Source: Terribacillus saccharophilus
GTDB taxonomy: Bacteria; Bacillota; Bacilli; Bacillales; Amphibacillaceae
Assembly (NCBI GenBank): GCA_900110015.1
Contig: FOCD01000004.1
Coordinates: 1 to 64,000, forward strand
DNA length: 64,000 nucleotides
Direction: 5' to 3'
The translations under genes and the position numbers were made by a program. The notes beneath the pieces were generated by a model, which was not told the origin of the DNA, searched no databases, and worked only from the letters and a program-made list of their open reading frames with translations. Of the stretch, positions 18,030-28,297 are shown piece after piece. The stretch's first letter is position 1, and each line of letters starts with the position of its first letter.

Positions 18030-18800
18030 ATGCATTTGGAATTAGACACGATTTTAATTATTATTCTTTTCGGATTTCTTGCCGCATTCATTGATTCTGT
18101 TGTCGGTGGGGGCGGACTGATTACGATTCCAGCATTGCTGTTTGCTGGATTGAACCCGGCTGCTGCAGTGGCAACGAATAAACTGGCCGGAACGCTGGGG
18201 TCATTTACAAGCACGCTCATGTTCTATCGATCTGGCAATCTGGATTTGAAATCAGTTATGAAGTTCTTTCCGTTATCCTTCATCGGTTCATTGCTCGGAG
18301 CATGGACCGTACACGTTATCGATCCAGTTTTATTCAAACCGCTCATGCTAGTGATGCTGATTGCGGTCGCTATTTATACTATCATGAAAAAGGATTGGGG
18401 CAGCGTCTCTACATATGAACGATTAACACCAAAAAGACTGCTTATTTTTGCAGCAGTCCTGACGCTAATCGGTTTTTATGACGGTTTTCTCGGACCAGGG
18501 ACAGGGTCATTCCTCATGTTCGCCTTCCTGTTCATCGGCTTTGATTTCCTGCGTGCTGCCGGCAGCGCAAAGCTGTTAAACTTCGGCAGTAATGTGTCTG
18601 CGCTGATTTTGTTTATGATTTTAGGGCAAGTACATTATGCTATTGGCTTAATCATGGGGATATCTGGTATATTCGGGTCGATCGTAGGTTCACGATTTGC
18701 AATTAAGCGGGGCAGCGGATATGTTCGTATTCTTTTCATTGTCGTAACAACTGTGCTGATTGTGAAGAATGTGTATGATTACATAAAAGAGATCATGTAA
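18030..18800 (+). CDS. TSUP (TauE/SafE) family permease
   Basis: A 256-residue permease with about eight hydrophobic segments. AAFIDSVVGGGGLITIPALL near the N-terminus and the mirrored GFYDGFLGPGTGSFLMF (about 149-165) are the two family repeats. Members move sulfite, sulfonates or other organic anions; the substrate here is unknown. It is followed by its own terminator. Confidence 0.87.
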   Translation: MHLELDTILIIILFGFLAAFIDSVVGGGGLITIPALLFAGLNPAAAVATNKLAGTLGSFTSTLMFYRSGNLDLKSVMKFFPLSFIGSLLGAWTVHVIDPVLFKPLMLVMLIAVAIYTIMKKDWGSVSTYERLTPKRLLIFAAVLTLIGFYDGFLGPGTGSFLMFAFLFIGFDFLRAAGSAKLLNFGSNVSALILFMILGQVHYAIGLIMGISGIFGSIVGSRFAIKRGSGYVRILFIVVTTVLIVKNVYDYIKEIM

Positions 18801-18826
18801 AAAAGGCCGCTTCGGCCTTTTTGTTT
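18801..18826 (+). terminator. Terminator after the TSUP gene
   Basis: AAAAGGCCG and CGGCCTTTT pair around a 3-base loop, followed by T-rich sequence. Confidence 0.88.
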
Positions 18827-19016
18827 TGTATTTAGGATTAGCATCTTAAGCAGATAAAAGTGCGGTACCAGATCACGCTCTGCCAAAACGGATTACGCTC
18901 CGGGTTCCCAGCACCTTTAAACACAGATTACTTGCTGAAAACGATACCAGGTCAAGTGTTTTTTCAAACACGGAAGCGTTATACTGAAAGCAAGTATATT
19001 GCGAGAGGGAGAACAT

Positions 19017-19973
19017 ATGGCGACGATCAAGGATTTAGCCAGGATGGCCGGAGTCTCGGTGACGACTGTATCCCGAGTGCTCAATAATCATCCTTATGTG
19101 ACTGAGGAGAAACGGAAGTCTGTGCTGGAGGCCATCGGACAAACTGGGTATGAAAAGAATGTTAATGCGGTACATTTGAAAACTGGAAAAACGCAGCTGA
19201 TCGGTGTAGTGCTGCCTTTTTCAGATCACCCTTATTTTGCTCGGCTATTGAAAGGAATAGCGAAACAAGCATTCGTGCATCACTTCAAGCTCGTATTGAT
19301 TCAGACAGATTATCAAACAGAGAGGGAAAAGGACGCATTACAGATGCTTCGGCAAAAGCAGATAGATGGCCTGATCATCTGTTCGCGCAGCTGTGAGCTG
19401 TCCTTGATAAAGTCTTACAAACAGTATGGACCGATTGTTGTATGTGAGAAGGTACCGGAGGAATTGTCATCTTCGTATGTCGATCATTATCAAGCTTTTC
19501 AGGACGCACTCTCCTATCTATATGAGGAAGGACATACTAGGATCGGCTATACCGTAACGAGGCTAGATGGGACGAGCAGTAAAAATCGAAACGCTGCTTA
19601 CCGGGATTTCCTTGCAGCAAGAAAACTGCAATATCGTACAGATAATGTCTTTGATAAGATGCTGTATTTCGAGGACGGCGAGACGATAGTAAAAAAACTT
19701 CTGCGAATGGAAGATCCGCCATCAGCAATGATTATAACAAGTGATCACGTTGCTGCTGGCGTGATAACTTATGCTAATAAGATTGGTTTACGTATTCCGG
19801 AAGAGCTGGCCATTATCGGCTTCGATGACCTTCCAATGGCCCGAATGATGGGGATTACAAGTATGCATCTGCCGCTGGAAGAAATGGGCGAACATCTGTT
19901 CCAGCAAGTTATGGAGAAGGAAGCGAACCAGAAGCTATTCCACACCAAGTTAATTAAGCGGGAAACAGTATAA
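19017..19973 (+). CDS. LacI family transcriptional regulator
   Basis: A 318-residue regulator: helix-turn-helix ATIKDLARMAGVSVTTVSRVL at the N-terminus (hinge near residue 50) and a sugar-binding type core (AMIITSDHVAAGV, AIIGFDDLPMARM). The ATG at 19017 has GAGGGAG upstream. No sugar gene is adjacent, so its regulon is elsewhere or is the following DUF554 gene 27 bases downstream. A GTGTTT-TTTC-AAACAC inverted repeat at about 18957-18972 is a possible operator. Confidence 0.92.
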   Translation: MATIKDLARMAGVSVTTVSRVLNNHPYVTEEKRKSVLEAIGQTGYEKNVNAVHLKTGKTQLIGVVLPFSDHPYFARLLKGIAKQAFVHHFKLVLIQTDYQTEREKDALQMLRQKQIDGLIICSRSCELSLIKSYKQYGPIVVCEKVPEELSSSYVDHYQAFQDALSYLYEEGHTRIGYTVTRLDGTSSKNRNAAYRDFLAARKLQYRTDNVFDKMLYFEDGETIVKKLLRMEDPPSAMIITSDHVAAGVITYANKIGLRIPEELAIIGFDDLPMARMMGITSMHLPLEEMGEHLFQQVMEKEANQKLFHTKLIKRETV

Positions 19974-20000
19974 AGTTCTTAAGTTTTTGGAGGAGAAATT

Positions 20001-20678
20001 ATGTTTGGGACATTATTCAATGTAGCAATGATCATCATCGGCAGTACACTCGGTACTGTCTTTAAGAAAGGAATGAAAGATAGATATCAAACAATCCTCA
20101 TGCAGGCAATGGGATTAGCCGCACTGGCATTAGGTATCAATGCTATAGTTGGACATCTGCCGGATAGTAAATACTCTGTCCTATTCATTATCAGTTTGGC
20201 GATTGGAGCTATAGTGGGCGAAAAACTGGATCTGGATGCAAGATTCACAAACGTTGTAAAGAAATTCTCCAAGTCGAATTTGGCAGAAGGTCTGTCTACA
20301 GCAATCCTGTTGTTCTGTATTGGATCTCTTTCTATACTAGGTCCAGTAGAAGCCGCCCTGCATGGTAATTATTCCTACTTGCTTGCAAACGGTATGCTGG
20401 ATTTCGTAACGTCCTTGGTTCTGGCGTCTACTTTCGGATTTGGTATTGCATTATCGGCAGGGGTTTTATTCTTATGGCAAGGTTCGATTTATTTAGTGGC
20501 AAAAGCATTGGAAAGTACAGTGAATGTGGACTTGCTGAATGAAGTGAGCATCGTAGGCGGCGTATTGATCATGGCATCAGGCTTAAGCATTTTAGGAATT
20601 AAGAAGTTCAAGACGATGAACTTCCTGCCAGCGCTGCTTGTCCCGCCTGTTTTCTTTTTGATATTGAAGATTTTTTAA
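20001..20678 (+). CDS. DUF554 family membrane protein
   Basis: A 225-residue protein with six or seven hydrophobic segments, N-terminal NVAMIIIGSTLGTVFKKG, GSLSILGPVEAALHG and C-terminal LGIKKFKTMNFLPALLVPP, matching the DUF554 (YqgA/YdfK) family. Function unknown. GGAGGAG lies before the ATG. Confidence 0.88.
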   Translation: MFGTLFNVAMIIIGSTLGTVFKKGMKDRYQTILMQAMGLAALALGINAIVGHLPDSKYSVLFIISLAIGAIVGEKLDLDARFTNVVKKFSKSNLAEGLSTAILLFCIGSLSILGPVEAALHGNYSYLLANGMLDFVTSLVLASTFGFGIALSAGVLFLWQGSIYLVAKALESTVNVDLLNEVSIVGGVLIMASGLSILGIKKFKTMNFLPALLVPPVFFLILKIF

Positions 20679-20699
20679 TCAGAATTAAGGAGGAGCTGC

Positions 20700-21242
20700 A
20701 TGGATAGAGAAATAAAAGAGGCATTCATAAGATCAAAATCTAAGGACAAACAAGAAAGCTATGAAGCATATCTATACATACTCCAAGCGACAGAAAAGCA
20801 AGTGGACTGGGCATACGAGGTCTGGGATGACTTGCTGGACGGTTTGACAGATCAAGATAATCATCAGCGATCCCGAGCGGCACAATATTTAGCTAATCTT
20901 GCACAAAGTGATCCAGAAAATAGAATGCTTACAGATTTGCCGAGGCTCTGGGAAGTAACCAAAGATGAGAAGTTCGTCACTGCCAGACATAGTCTGCAAT
21001 CATTTTGGAAAGTTGGTCTTGGCGGAACAGAACAAAAGGACTTGGTTATGACGTATATGGTCGACCGATTCAAAACTACAGAAGAAAAGAACTATACGTT
21101 AATTCGTTTTGATATCCAGCAGAATATGAAGCATCTGTACGACGAGTTAGGCGATGAAGCAATCAAACAAACGGCGATGGAGTTGATCGATACAGTCGAG
21201 GACGACAAGTATGAGAAGAAGTATAAAAGTGTATGGAGATGA
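20700..21242 (+). CDS. HEAT-repeat-like hypothetical protein
   Basis: A 180-residue soluble, helical, acidic protein. SRAAQYLANLAQSDPENRML and TARHSLQSFWKVGLGG look like successive HEAT-type helical hairpins, so it may be a protein-binding scaffold. No enzyme motif is seen. AGGAGG lies 6 bases before the ATG; it is 21 bases after the DUF554 gene and probably co-transcribed. Confidence 0.7.
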   Translation: MDREIKEAFIRSKSKDKQESYEAYLYILQATEKQVDWAYEVWDDLLDGLTDQDNHQRSRAAQYLANLAQSDPENRMLTDLPRLWEVTKDEKFVTARHSLQSFWKVGLGGTEQKDLVMTYMVDRFKTTEEKNYTLIRFDIQQNMKHLYDELGDEAIKQTAMELIDTVEDDKYEKKYKSVWR

Positions 21243-21309
21243 CGGAACATCCGGAAAACTATAGGGCGGCAAGTCATGCAAGATTCTTTTGAAGGAGTGG
21301 AGAAATACA

Positions 21310-21411
21310 ATGTATAATACACGACTGGCAAACCAGCGAAGCGTGCAAGGTTATGGTCCAGATCCAGTGCTAGAGGGAGTTACGATGGATAAGGAGAAAA
21401 CTTTAGAATAG
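21310..21411 (+). CDS. Possible small protein (33 aa)
   Basis: ATG with GGAG about 12 bases upstream opens a 33-codon frame, MYNTRLANQRSVQGYGPDP at its start, rich in polar residues. It lies at the 3' end of the preceding operon. There is no homology that I recognise; it may be non-coding. Confidence 0.3.
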   Translation: MYNTRLANQRSVQGYGPDPVLEGVTMDKEKTLE

Positions 21412-21426
21412 CTTAACTAAAATAAG

Positions 21427-21462
21427 AAAAACGCTGTCCAATGTATAAACCAGGACAGCGTT
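21427..21462 (-). terminator. Terminator of the - strand GAP-family gene
   Basis: AACGCTGTCC at 21430-21439 pairs with GGACAGCGTT at 21453-21462; read on the - strand the stem is followed by TTTTTCTTATTTT. Confidence 0.85.
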
Positions 21463-21465
21463 AGC

Positions 21466-22125
21466 CTAAAGATAATCCACTGTATAATAAATTAAAACTA
21501 AACCTGCTAGACAAAGAATCCACGACAATGCTGAGCCTGTAGATTGCTGTAATTTCTGAAGAAGTGTACTGGCCTTCGTTTTTAAGGATTCTCCAGCAAA
21601 TTGAAACAGCATATAAAGCAATATACAAGGAAGAATCATGAGAAGATTGTATACTCCAAGAAGGGCAAGACTTTGTCCCAAGGTACTATCAGCTGCTGCA
21701 ATGATCCCTGTAGCAGCTATATATGGGAGGGCTGTTCCGGCCTCTAATAGAAATGTAAATATACCTAAGGACAATGCATGGCCTCTGTGCTCAGGCCCGC
21801 GCTTTATGGGAACGAGGGTCGATCTTTTTTTTGGAACATAGAAACTTATAACAAACAGTATGATACCAAGGATAAATACAAACCAGCTTACCATCCTTGT
21901 CTGCAGAAACTCAACAACGTTATCCAATAGGAAGTCGAGCCCTAACAATAGCAATAGACCGAAACTAAAATATAATACTGCTATAGTAGCTAGGTAGATG
22001 AACAGCTTTTGAGTGGTATCCGAATGCTTTTCTGTTATCCAATAGAATGTAACGCCTAAAGCGACCGGGCTAATCATATCTAATAATGCAAGTCCGCCTA
22101 TAATAAGAAGTAGTTCGGTTTGCAT
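21466..22125 (-). CDS. GAP/Sap family membrane protein
   Basis: A 219-residue membrane protein with about six hydrophobic segments. Opening LLIIGGLALLDMISPVALGV and the later HALSLGIFTFLLEAGTALPYI resemble the GAP (Sap, sporulation-associated LysE-like) family described in actinobacteria, possibly lipid or peptidoglycolipid export. The start at 22125 follows the merR stop by one base, with AGGA upstream; the ORF extension to 22203 lies inside merR. It is the last gene of a three-gene operon with merR. Confidence 0.75.
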   Translation of the reverse strand: MQTELLLIIGGLALLDMISPVALGVTFYWITEKHSDTTQKLFIYLATIAVLYFSFGLLLLLGLDFLLDNVVEFLQTRMVSWFVFILGIILFVISFYVPKKRSTLVPIKRGPEHRGHALSLGIFTFLLEAGTALPYIAATGIIAAADSTLGQSLALLGVYNLLMILPCILLYMLFQFAGESLKTKASTLLQKLQQSTGSALSWILCLAGLVLIYYTVDYL

Positions 22126-22126
22126 T

Positions 22127-22882
22127 TTAATCCTTTTCCTTCTGCTTCGACTGCATGAATACTGTGTAAGCATCTTCCATAAAATGCAGTAAGTCTTGAT
22201 CAATCGGGTATAGCCCCATTTTCTCCGATTCCTCTGGTGATAGACGGATTTCCCACAGTTTATTCAAAAAATCATCTTCGCCTTCAAACTGTTCCGAGCG
22301 TTTCTCATCCATACGTCTAATGATCTGCTGCACTCGATCATCAGACAATCCCCTATCCATATGCTCTTTTAGCTGTCCGATTAAGCCAATCCATTCCAAA
22401 GAATCCGAATCATGTCCAACCATACGTGGGATTCTATCCAATAGCTGCATTTGCTGCTGATTAAAAACTTTTTCCTTGTATCTGTCCTGCATCGTTTTCT
22501 CTCCGTCCATAAGTAACATCAATTTCCGGATTGCTTCCAGATGATCTTGGCCTTCCAATGCAATGCTATTCATTAATTCTCGCAGCAGTATTTCTGTCTG
22601 ATGCAGATGTTGTTGTTCTTGAACTACATAAATCAGCTGTTTTTTTATGCTATCCGTCCATTCCCAGTTCTCCTCCTGCAACATGCTTTTAATTTCCCCC
22701 AAAGAGAAACCGATTTGCTTCAAAAACTGTATCTGCTGAAGTTTTTTTAACTCGTATTCTCCATACAGACGATGTCCCCCTTCTGTTTTTGCCGCGGGCA
22801 TAAGTAGGTCTAGGTGATCGTAGTGGCGGAGTGTTCGTACTGTTACGCCTGTCAATTTCCTCACATCATGAATATGAAGCAT
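22127..22882 (-). CDS. MerR family regulator with TipAS-like domain
   Basis: A 251-residue regulator. The N-terminal MerR winged helix is MLHIHDVRKLTGVTVRTLRHYDHLDLL, followed by the usual dimerisation helix (HLHQTEILLRELMNSI). The C-terminal part from about residue 140 resembles the TipAS ligand domain (EWIGLIGQLKEHMDRGL). Such proteins activate promoters with over-long spacers upon binding drugs; two such promoters lie upstream. AAGGAGG precedes the ATG. It controls itself, the GAP protein and probably the divergent lipoprotein. Confidence 0.9.
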   Translation of the reverse strand: MLHIHDVRKLTGVTVRTLRHYDHLDLLMPAAKTEGGHRLYGEYELKKLQQIQFLKQIGFSLGEIKSMLQEENWEWTDSIKKQLIYVVQEQQHLHQTEILLRELMNSIALEGQDHLEAIRKLMLLMDGEKTMQDRYKEKVFNQQQMQLLDRIPRMVGHDSDSLEWIGLIGQLKEHMDRGLSDDRVQQIIRRMDEKRSEQFEGEDDFLNKLWEIRLSPEESEKMGLYPIDQDLLHFMEDAYTVFMQSKQKEKD

Positions 22883-22893
22883 GCTTTTCCTCC

Positions 22894-23040
22894 TTACTTT
22901 TCTTCGTTATCAAATGCTTGTTTTAGAAGGTAACCAATACCTAATCCAATCAATACTCCTGGAAATGCATGATCAATAAGCAGTCCCACACCAGCTCCGA
23001 CAATGACACATCCATAAATAATTGCATCTCCTCTATTCAC
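22894..23040 (-). CDS. Small membrane protein (48 aa)
   Basis: A GTG start with AGGAGG 7 bases upstream opens a 48-residue frame ending just before the merR ribosome site. The product is a glycine-rich double hydrophobic segment, IIYGCVIVGAGVGLLIDHAF then PGVLIGLGIGYLL, with a charged tail. It is the first gene of the MerR operon, 36 bases from its MerR-type promoter. Family unknown. Confidence 0.75.
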   Translation of the reverse strand: MNRGDAIIYGCVIVGAGVGLLIDHAFPGVLIGLGIGYLLKQAFDNEEK

Positions 23041-23075
23041 TATTACACCTCCTACCTATTTTGACCTCTTTTTCA

Positions 23076-23151
23076 AGTCTACAAAATGACGTTACGTCAT
23101 TTTCAAGTGGATTTTTTTAATGGAAACTGACGTAATGTCATTTTTTATAAT
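23076..23151. promoter_or_regulatory. Two divergent MerR-type promoters with operators
   Basis: On the - strand: -35 TTGAAA (23101-23106), exactly 19 bases, -10 TAGACT (23076-23081); the spacer holds the palindrome ATGACGTTACGTCAT. On the + strand: -35 TGGAAA (23121-23126), exactly 19 bases, -10 TATAAT (23146-23151); the spacer holds TGACGTAATGTCA at 23128-23140. A 19-bp spacer with the operator inside is the hallmark of promoters activated by MerR proteins through DNA unwinding. Both directions are thus probably switched by the adjacent MerR. Confidence 0.82.
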
Positions 23152-23172
23152 GAAAATTGAAGGGGGAATTTT

Positions 23173-23829
23173 ATGAAGATTAGATACTTGTTAAGCTTGT
23201 GCTTTGTTATCATCTTATGTGGCTGTCAAACAACTCCAAATGAAGATTATCGGCAGTTATCTGTGGAAAGTGTAGAGAAAATACACCTAGATTTTGGAAG
23301 TACGGATACAAGTGTAATTCAAACCGATTCATCAGAGTTAGAAATTATCCTCCATTTGGACGATAATGGACCTGGTTTGAAGGTGGAGGCTGAACGTGGA
23401 AGCATTTTTGTATCACTTGGAAGCGATATAAGGAGGTTATTTTCACGTGACAAACCAAAACTTGAGTTACGAATACCAGAATCTTATTTGGGAAGATTGA
23501 TATTTGAGGGATCATCTGGGAATTTAGATGTTGAAAACTTACACATAAAAGGTTTGGCGATTGATAGCAGCAGTGGGAATCTAACGCTCAATGCATTAGC
23601 AGTTCAGGGGGACATTTCTATTAAAACGACAAGCGGTGCAGTTCATCTTGGCATACAAGAAGTCGAGCCAAACGCACTGTTTAGGCTTTCATCTAACAGT
23701 GGCAGAAGAGCGATCACTTATCCGCTCATGGACAGAAACGAAACAAAAAAAATGACAACTGGGAAGAGTGGGAGTGGTGATTATCGTGTCGCAATTGATA
23801 CGGCCTCAGGAAATATCTCAGTAAATTAA
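23173..23829 (+). CDS. DUF4097-like lipoprotein
   Basis: A 218-residue secreted lipoprotein. The signal peptide ends in lipobox ILCGC, lipidated at Cys18 or so. The rest is a repetitive beta structure (IFEGSSGNLDVENLHIKG, SSSGNLTLNALAVQGDISI, TASGNISVN), typical of the YvlB/DUF4097 right-handed beta helix. Members accompany envelope-stress systems. It is expressed from the + strand MerR-type promoter, suggesting a response to the same membrane-active ligand as the MerR operon. Confidence 0.82.
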   Translation: MKIRYLLSLCFVIILCGCQTTPNEDYRQLSVESVEKIHLDFGSTDTSVIQTDSSELEIILHLDDNGPGLKVEAERGSIFVSLGSDIRRLFSRDKPKLELRIPESYLGRLIFEGSSGNLDVENLHIKGLAIDSSSGNLTLNALAVQGDISIKTTSGAVHLGIQEVEPNALFRLSSNSGRRAITYPLMDRNETKKMTTGKSGSGDYRVAIDTASGNISVN

Positions 23830-23870
23830 ACTTGTATCTGTAAGGATGACTTTGAAAACAGAATATAAAG

Positions 23871-23898
23871 AGCGAGGACACCATACGACGTCCTCGCT
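23871..23898. terminator. Hairpin terminator between convergent genes
   Basis: AGCGAGGAC and GTCCTCGCT pair around a 10-base loop; T-rich sequence follows on both strands though weakly. Confidence 0.7.
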
Positions 23899-23907
23899 AT
23901 AACTGTT

Positions 23908-25530
23908 TTACAGAAACAATGATAAAACAAACGTCAATACACAAACGAATCCAGCCAGCAGCAAGCTATACTTAATAGTCTGATTAAACAATGCTGACTC
24001 ATTACCTGTCTCTTTTACAGCTGCAGTTGCAATTGCGATGGACTGTGGAGATATGAGCTTGGCCATGACACCGCCTGCTGTATTGGCAGATAGGAGCAGG
24101 GCTGAGCTTGTACCGATCTGGCTGCCGGTAACAACTTGCAGTGTACCGAACAGTGCGTTATTGCTGACAACTGAGCCGGTGATGAACACGCCGATCCAGC
24201 CGAGTATCGGACTGAATAATGGAAACAGGCTGCCTGTTTTGGCCAAGGCCAAACCTATGGAAGCACTTAGACCGGCATAGTTTGATAGATTTGCAAACGC
24301 CATGATAAAGCAGATTGTGAGAATTGGTATCCATAGTTCTTTGGCTGCTTCCTGTAATCCGCTCCCTGCACACTTCCAGTTGATATTCCGGCTGAACAGA
24401 CTAGTCAAAATGACTGCGACCAGGATAGCTGTGCCTGTTGCAGAAACAAAGTCCAGCTTCAAAATGGCATCCATTGGTGTATCAGTGACGGCAATTGGTG
24501 CAATCTTGACAACTTCCTGATGCAGAAAAGGCATTTTCAAGTAGGCAATCCAGCCTGCCAACGGGCCTTCCGGTGCAAATAAATTTTTAAAGAATGGTGC
24601 GCTCCAAAAGGCGATGACAATAGTTAGGATATAGAATGGTGACCATGCTTTAGCCACTTGTCCAAGTGAATACTTTGCAGGCTCTTCTTGTACTTCCGCA
24701 CCTTTTTCCCGGTAAATATGCTTTGGCTGCCATTTACGAAGGAAGAGAGCAAGTACACCCATACTGATTAGGGCAGCTCCAATATTAGCAAGCTCCGGAC
24801 CTATGAAAACCATAGTCGCAGTTTGAATGATTGTATATGTTCCGCTAAGTACAAGCAAAGCTGGAAATGTCTCTTTAATACCTTTGAATCCGTTCAATAT
24901 AAAGACGAGCAGGAACGGAATCAAAAAACTGACTGGAGGCAGGATCAAGGCAAGTGTCCGGGAAAGCTCCAGACTGCTGATGCCACCAAGCTGAGCACCA
25001 GTGATAACCGGAATTCCGATAGCGCCGAAAGCTCCAGATGCTGCATTGGCGATCAAGCAAAGTCCGGCTGCTTTAAGCGGCTTGAAACCGAGCTGAGTAA
25101 GAAGGGCTGCACTGATGGCAATCGGTACACCAAAGCCAGCTGCTCCTTCCAAAAATGCATTGAAACTAAAACCAATTAATAATAGCTGTAAACGATGATC
25201 TTGTGAAATGCTTGCGATACTGCCTCGTATTACATCGAATTTACCGGATTTGACAGCCAGCTTATACAGCCATACAGCCATGATGACGATGTAGCCGATT
25301 GGCCATAAACCATTTCCGATACCAAGAACGATGCTGGATAACGCTTTCAATGCAGGCATTTGAAAAACGAATACTGCTACTGCGAAGCTGATTATCAAAG
25401 TGAGCCCCGCAGCTAGTATTCCTTTCATTTTAAATACAGTCAAACCAACTAAGAAAAACAGAATTGGTAAAAAGGCGATTATTGCACTAACATACTCATT
25501 GCCAAACGGATCATACGCTTGCATCCACAT
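23908..25530 (-). CDS. lctP: L-lactate permease
   Basis: A 540-residue LctP-family permease with about 13-14 hydrophobic segments. The [24 protein letters not shown] region (about 118-141, given by its ends) and [20 protein letters not shown] are family signatures. It imports or exports L-lactate with protons. It lies 33 bases downstream of ldh in the same direction, as in B. subtilis, and so should be controlled by Rex through the sites upstream of ldh. Confidence 0.94.
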   Translation of the reverse strand: MWMQAYDPFGNEYVSAIIAFLPILFFLVGLTVFKMKGILAAGLTLIISFAVAVFVFQMPALKALSSIVLGIGNGLWPIGYIVIMAVWLYKLAVKSGKFDVIRGSIASISQDHRLQLLLIGFSFNAFLEGAAGFGVPIAISAALLTQLGFKPLKAAGLCLIANAASGAFGAIGIPVITGAQLGGISSLELSRTLALILPPVSFLIPFLLVFILNGFKGIKETFPALLVLSGTYTIIQTATMVFIGPELANIGAALISMGVLALFLRKWQPKHIYREKGAEVQEEPAKYSLGQVAKAWSPFYILTIVIAFWSAPFFKNLFAPEGPLAGWIAYLKMPFLHQEVVKIAPIAVTDTPMDAILKLDFVSATGTAILVAVILTSLFSRNINWKCAGSGLQEAAKELWIPILTICFIMAFANLSNYAGLSASIGLALAKTGSLFPLFSPILGWIGVFITGSVVSNNALFGTLQVVTGSQIGTSSALLLSANTAGGVMAKLISPQSIAIATAAVKETGNESALFNQTIKYSLLLAGFVCVLTFVLSLFL

Positions 25531-25563
25531 GCTATGCTCATCTCTTTTCTGATGGAGTTTGGG

Positions 25564-26541
<978 letters not shown>

Positions 26542-26548
26542 TTATAGT

Positions 26549-26598
26549 ATGTGAACGACTTCACATTCTTTATAAATACATTGTGCAACACTTCACAA
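26549..26598. promoter_or_regulatory. Tandem Rex-binding sites upstream of ldh-lctP
   Basis: ATGTGAACGACTTCACAT at 26549-26566 is a perfect 7-bp-arm palindrome of the Rex type, and TTGTGCAACACTTCACAA at 26581-26598 is a close match to the Bacillus site TTGTGAAATACTTCACAA. They are 32 bases apart (three helical turns). A further half site TTGTGAA starts at 26628. Confidence 0.85.
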
Positions 26599-26668
26599 AC
26601 TTTATCAAGTACTTTGTTTTGAATAAATTGTGAACGATACGAATATTCTTCTTTGAGGGGGTTTTTGT

Positions 26669-26761
26669 ATGTTTACGATGCTGTTTGCTTTTGGTGTTTT
26701 CATCTTGATCGTCTTCCTTGCAGCAGTACGTACGGTAATAGAAAGACGAAAGGGAGAATAA
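26669..26761 (+). CDS. Small membrane protein (30 aa)
   Basis: An ATG preceded by GAGGGGG (8 bases) opens a 30-codon frame: MFTMLFAFGVFILIVFLAAV followed by a basic tail (RTVIERRKGE). One membrane segment with a positive cytoplasmic end is typical of bacterial small membrane proteins. It lies 70 bases before hpaB. No family recognised. Confidence 0.55.
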   Translation: MFTMLFAFGVFILIVFLAAVRTVIERRKGE

Positions 26762-26831
26762 CAGATCTAGTATCTGCATGAGAAGAACGGCTTATCCGTT
26801 TTGGATTACAAAATGACAGGGGTGGGTGTGT

Positions 26832-28262
26832 TTGTCTATCAGAACTGGAGATGCCTATCTAACCAGTATTGATGCATTAGGTAACAAAGTGTTGAATGGG
26901 AAATCAATTGTGAAGAAGCCGCTTTCCAAGCATAGTGCATTTCGTGGAGTGATGCGTACGCAAGCAGGATTGTACGATTTGCAGCATGATCCTGCATACG
27001 CAGATGTTCTGACATATACAGACAGTGATACAGGAGAGCGTTATGGTCTTTCTTTTCTCAAACCTGAAACGAAGGAGGACTTGAAAAGGCGAAGCAGTAT
27101 GATCAGATGCTGGGCGGAACAGACAAATGGGATGGTTGGCCGCAGTCCGGATTATATGAATACCGTACTGATGGCGCTCGCATCTTCTGCTTCCTTATTG
27201 GAAGGAAAAGATAACTGCTTTCCTGATCATCTGCGAAGCTATTATGAATATGTCCGACAGCATGATCTGACAATGACGCATACATTCATTGACCCTCAGG
27301 TAAACAGAGCCGATTTCTATTTTGAGCAGAATGATGAGCCGATTGCCGCAAAAGTCGTGGATCGCAATGCGGAGGGTATTATCATTCAAGGAGCGAAACT
27401 GTTAGCAACACAAGGCGGTATTACGGATGAACTGGTAGTCATGTCAACAGGGGGATTTGAGCAGGATAGAGGCTACGGATTCGCCATACCAAGTAATGCA
27501 GAGGGCCTGACATTCGTGGCAAGAGAGTCATTTGCCGGCGGAAAGAGTACAGCAGATTATCCGCTGAGTGCCAGGTACGAAGAAATAGATACAATCGTAT
27601 TGTTTGATAAAGTACTTGTTCCATGGGAACGTATTTTTTACTATGACAATGTCGCAGTAGCAAGCAGCTTTAAGAACCAAAGCAATTTCGCAGCCTTTAC
27701 CTTGCATCAAGTATTGATCCGCCGAATTGCTAAGCTGGAATTCGCAATTGGTCTCGTACAATCCTTAATAGAGGAAATCAATATCGCAGAGTACCAGCAT
27801 GTTCAGGAAAAAGCAGCTAGTCTGGTCATTTTAGCAGAGGTACTTCAATCACTCCTGCAGCAAGCGGAAGCAGGCGCTGCTCCTGATCAGTGGGGGACGT
27901 TCTGTCCTGATCTAAAGCCACTCCAGGTAGCATCTAATATTTTTGCACGAAAGTATCCGGAAATCGCGCCAACGATTCACCAGCTCGGAGCAAGCGGACT
28001 GATGAGTATCCCGCCGTTGCATGCATTTAAATCAGAACATGGAACAGCATTGAACCATTATCTTCAGGGTAAAACGAACCTAGGGAAGGATCGAGTAAAG
28101 CTGTTTAGGCTTGCTTGGGACTTTGTTATGTCTTCATTTGGCACGAGGGAGACACTATATGAATATTTCTTTTTTGGAGATCCAGTTCGGCTGATAGGTC
28201 AATTCTATGGCTCAGTTAATTTTAAACCATATACGGAAAAAATAGATGATTTGCTATCATGA
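26832..28262 (+). CDS. 4-hydroxyphenylacetate 3-monooxygenase, oxygenase component (HpaB family)
   Basis: A 476-residue FADH2-dependent aromatic hydroxylase of the HpaB/YoaI family. Opening IRTGDAYLTSIDAL, the THTFIDPQVNR segment, and DKVLVPWERIFYYDN near residue 260 are typical. It ortho-hydroxylates 4-hydroxyphenylacetate or similar phenols and needs a separate flavin reductase, not present nearby. The start is uncertain: a TTG at 26832 follows AGGGGTGGG well, and a GTG two codons earlier is the alternative. No degradation genes flank it. Confidence 0.88.
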   Translation: MSIRTGDAYLTSIDALGNKVLNGKSIVKKPLSKHSAFRGVMRTQAGLYDLQHDPAYADVLTYTDSDTGERYGLSFLKPETKEDLKRRSSMIRCWAEQTNGMVGRSPDYMNTVLMALASSASLLEGKDNCFPDHLRSYYEYVRQHDLTMTHTFIDPQVNRADFYFEQNDEPIAAKVVDRNAEGIIIQGAKLLATQGGITDELVVMSTGGFEQDRGYGFAIPSNAEGLTFVARESFAGGKSTADYPLSARYEEIDTIVLFDKVLVPWERIFYYDNVAVASSFKNQSNFAAFTLHQVLIRRIAKLEFAIGLVQSLIEEINIAEYQHVQEKAASLVILAEVLQSLLQQAEAGAAPDQWGTFCPDLKPLQVASNIFARKYPEIAPTIHQLGASGLMSIPPLHAFKSEHGTALNHYLQGKTNLGKDRVKLFRLAWDFVMSSFGTRETLYEYFFFGDPVRLIGQFYGSVNFKPYTEKIDDLLS

Positions 28263-28265
28263 AGG

Positions 28266-28297
28266 AGGCCTTATCCTATGGATGAGGCCTTTTTAAT
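28266..28297. terminator. Bidirectional terminator
   Basis: AGGCCTTATCC and GGATGAGGCCT pair around TAT, followed by TTTTTAATT, between convergent hpaB and azlD. Confidence 0.82.

Noticed and set aside
17885-18094. 69-codon frame before the TSUP permease
   Set aside because: It overlaps the permease start in another frame and lacks a ribosome site.
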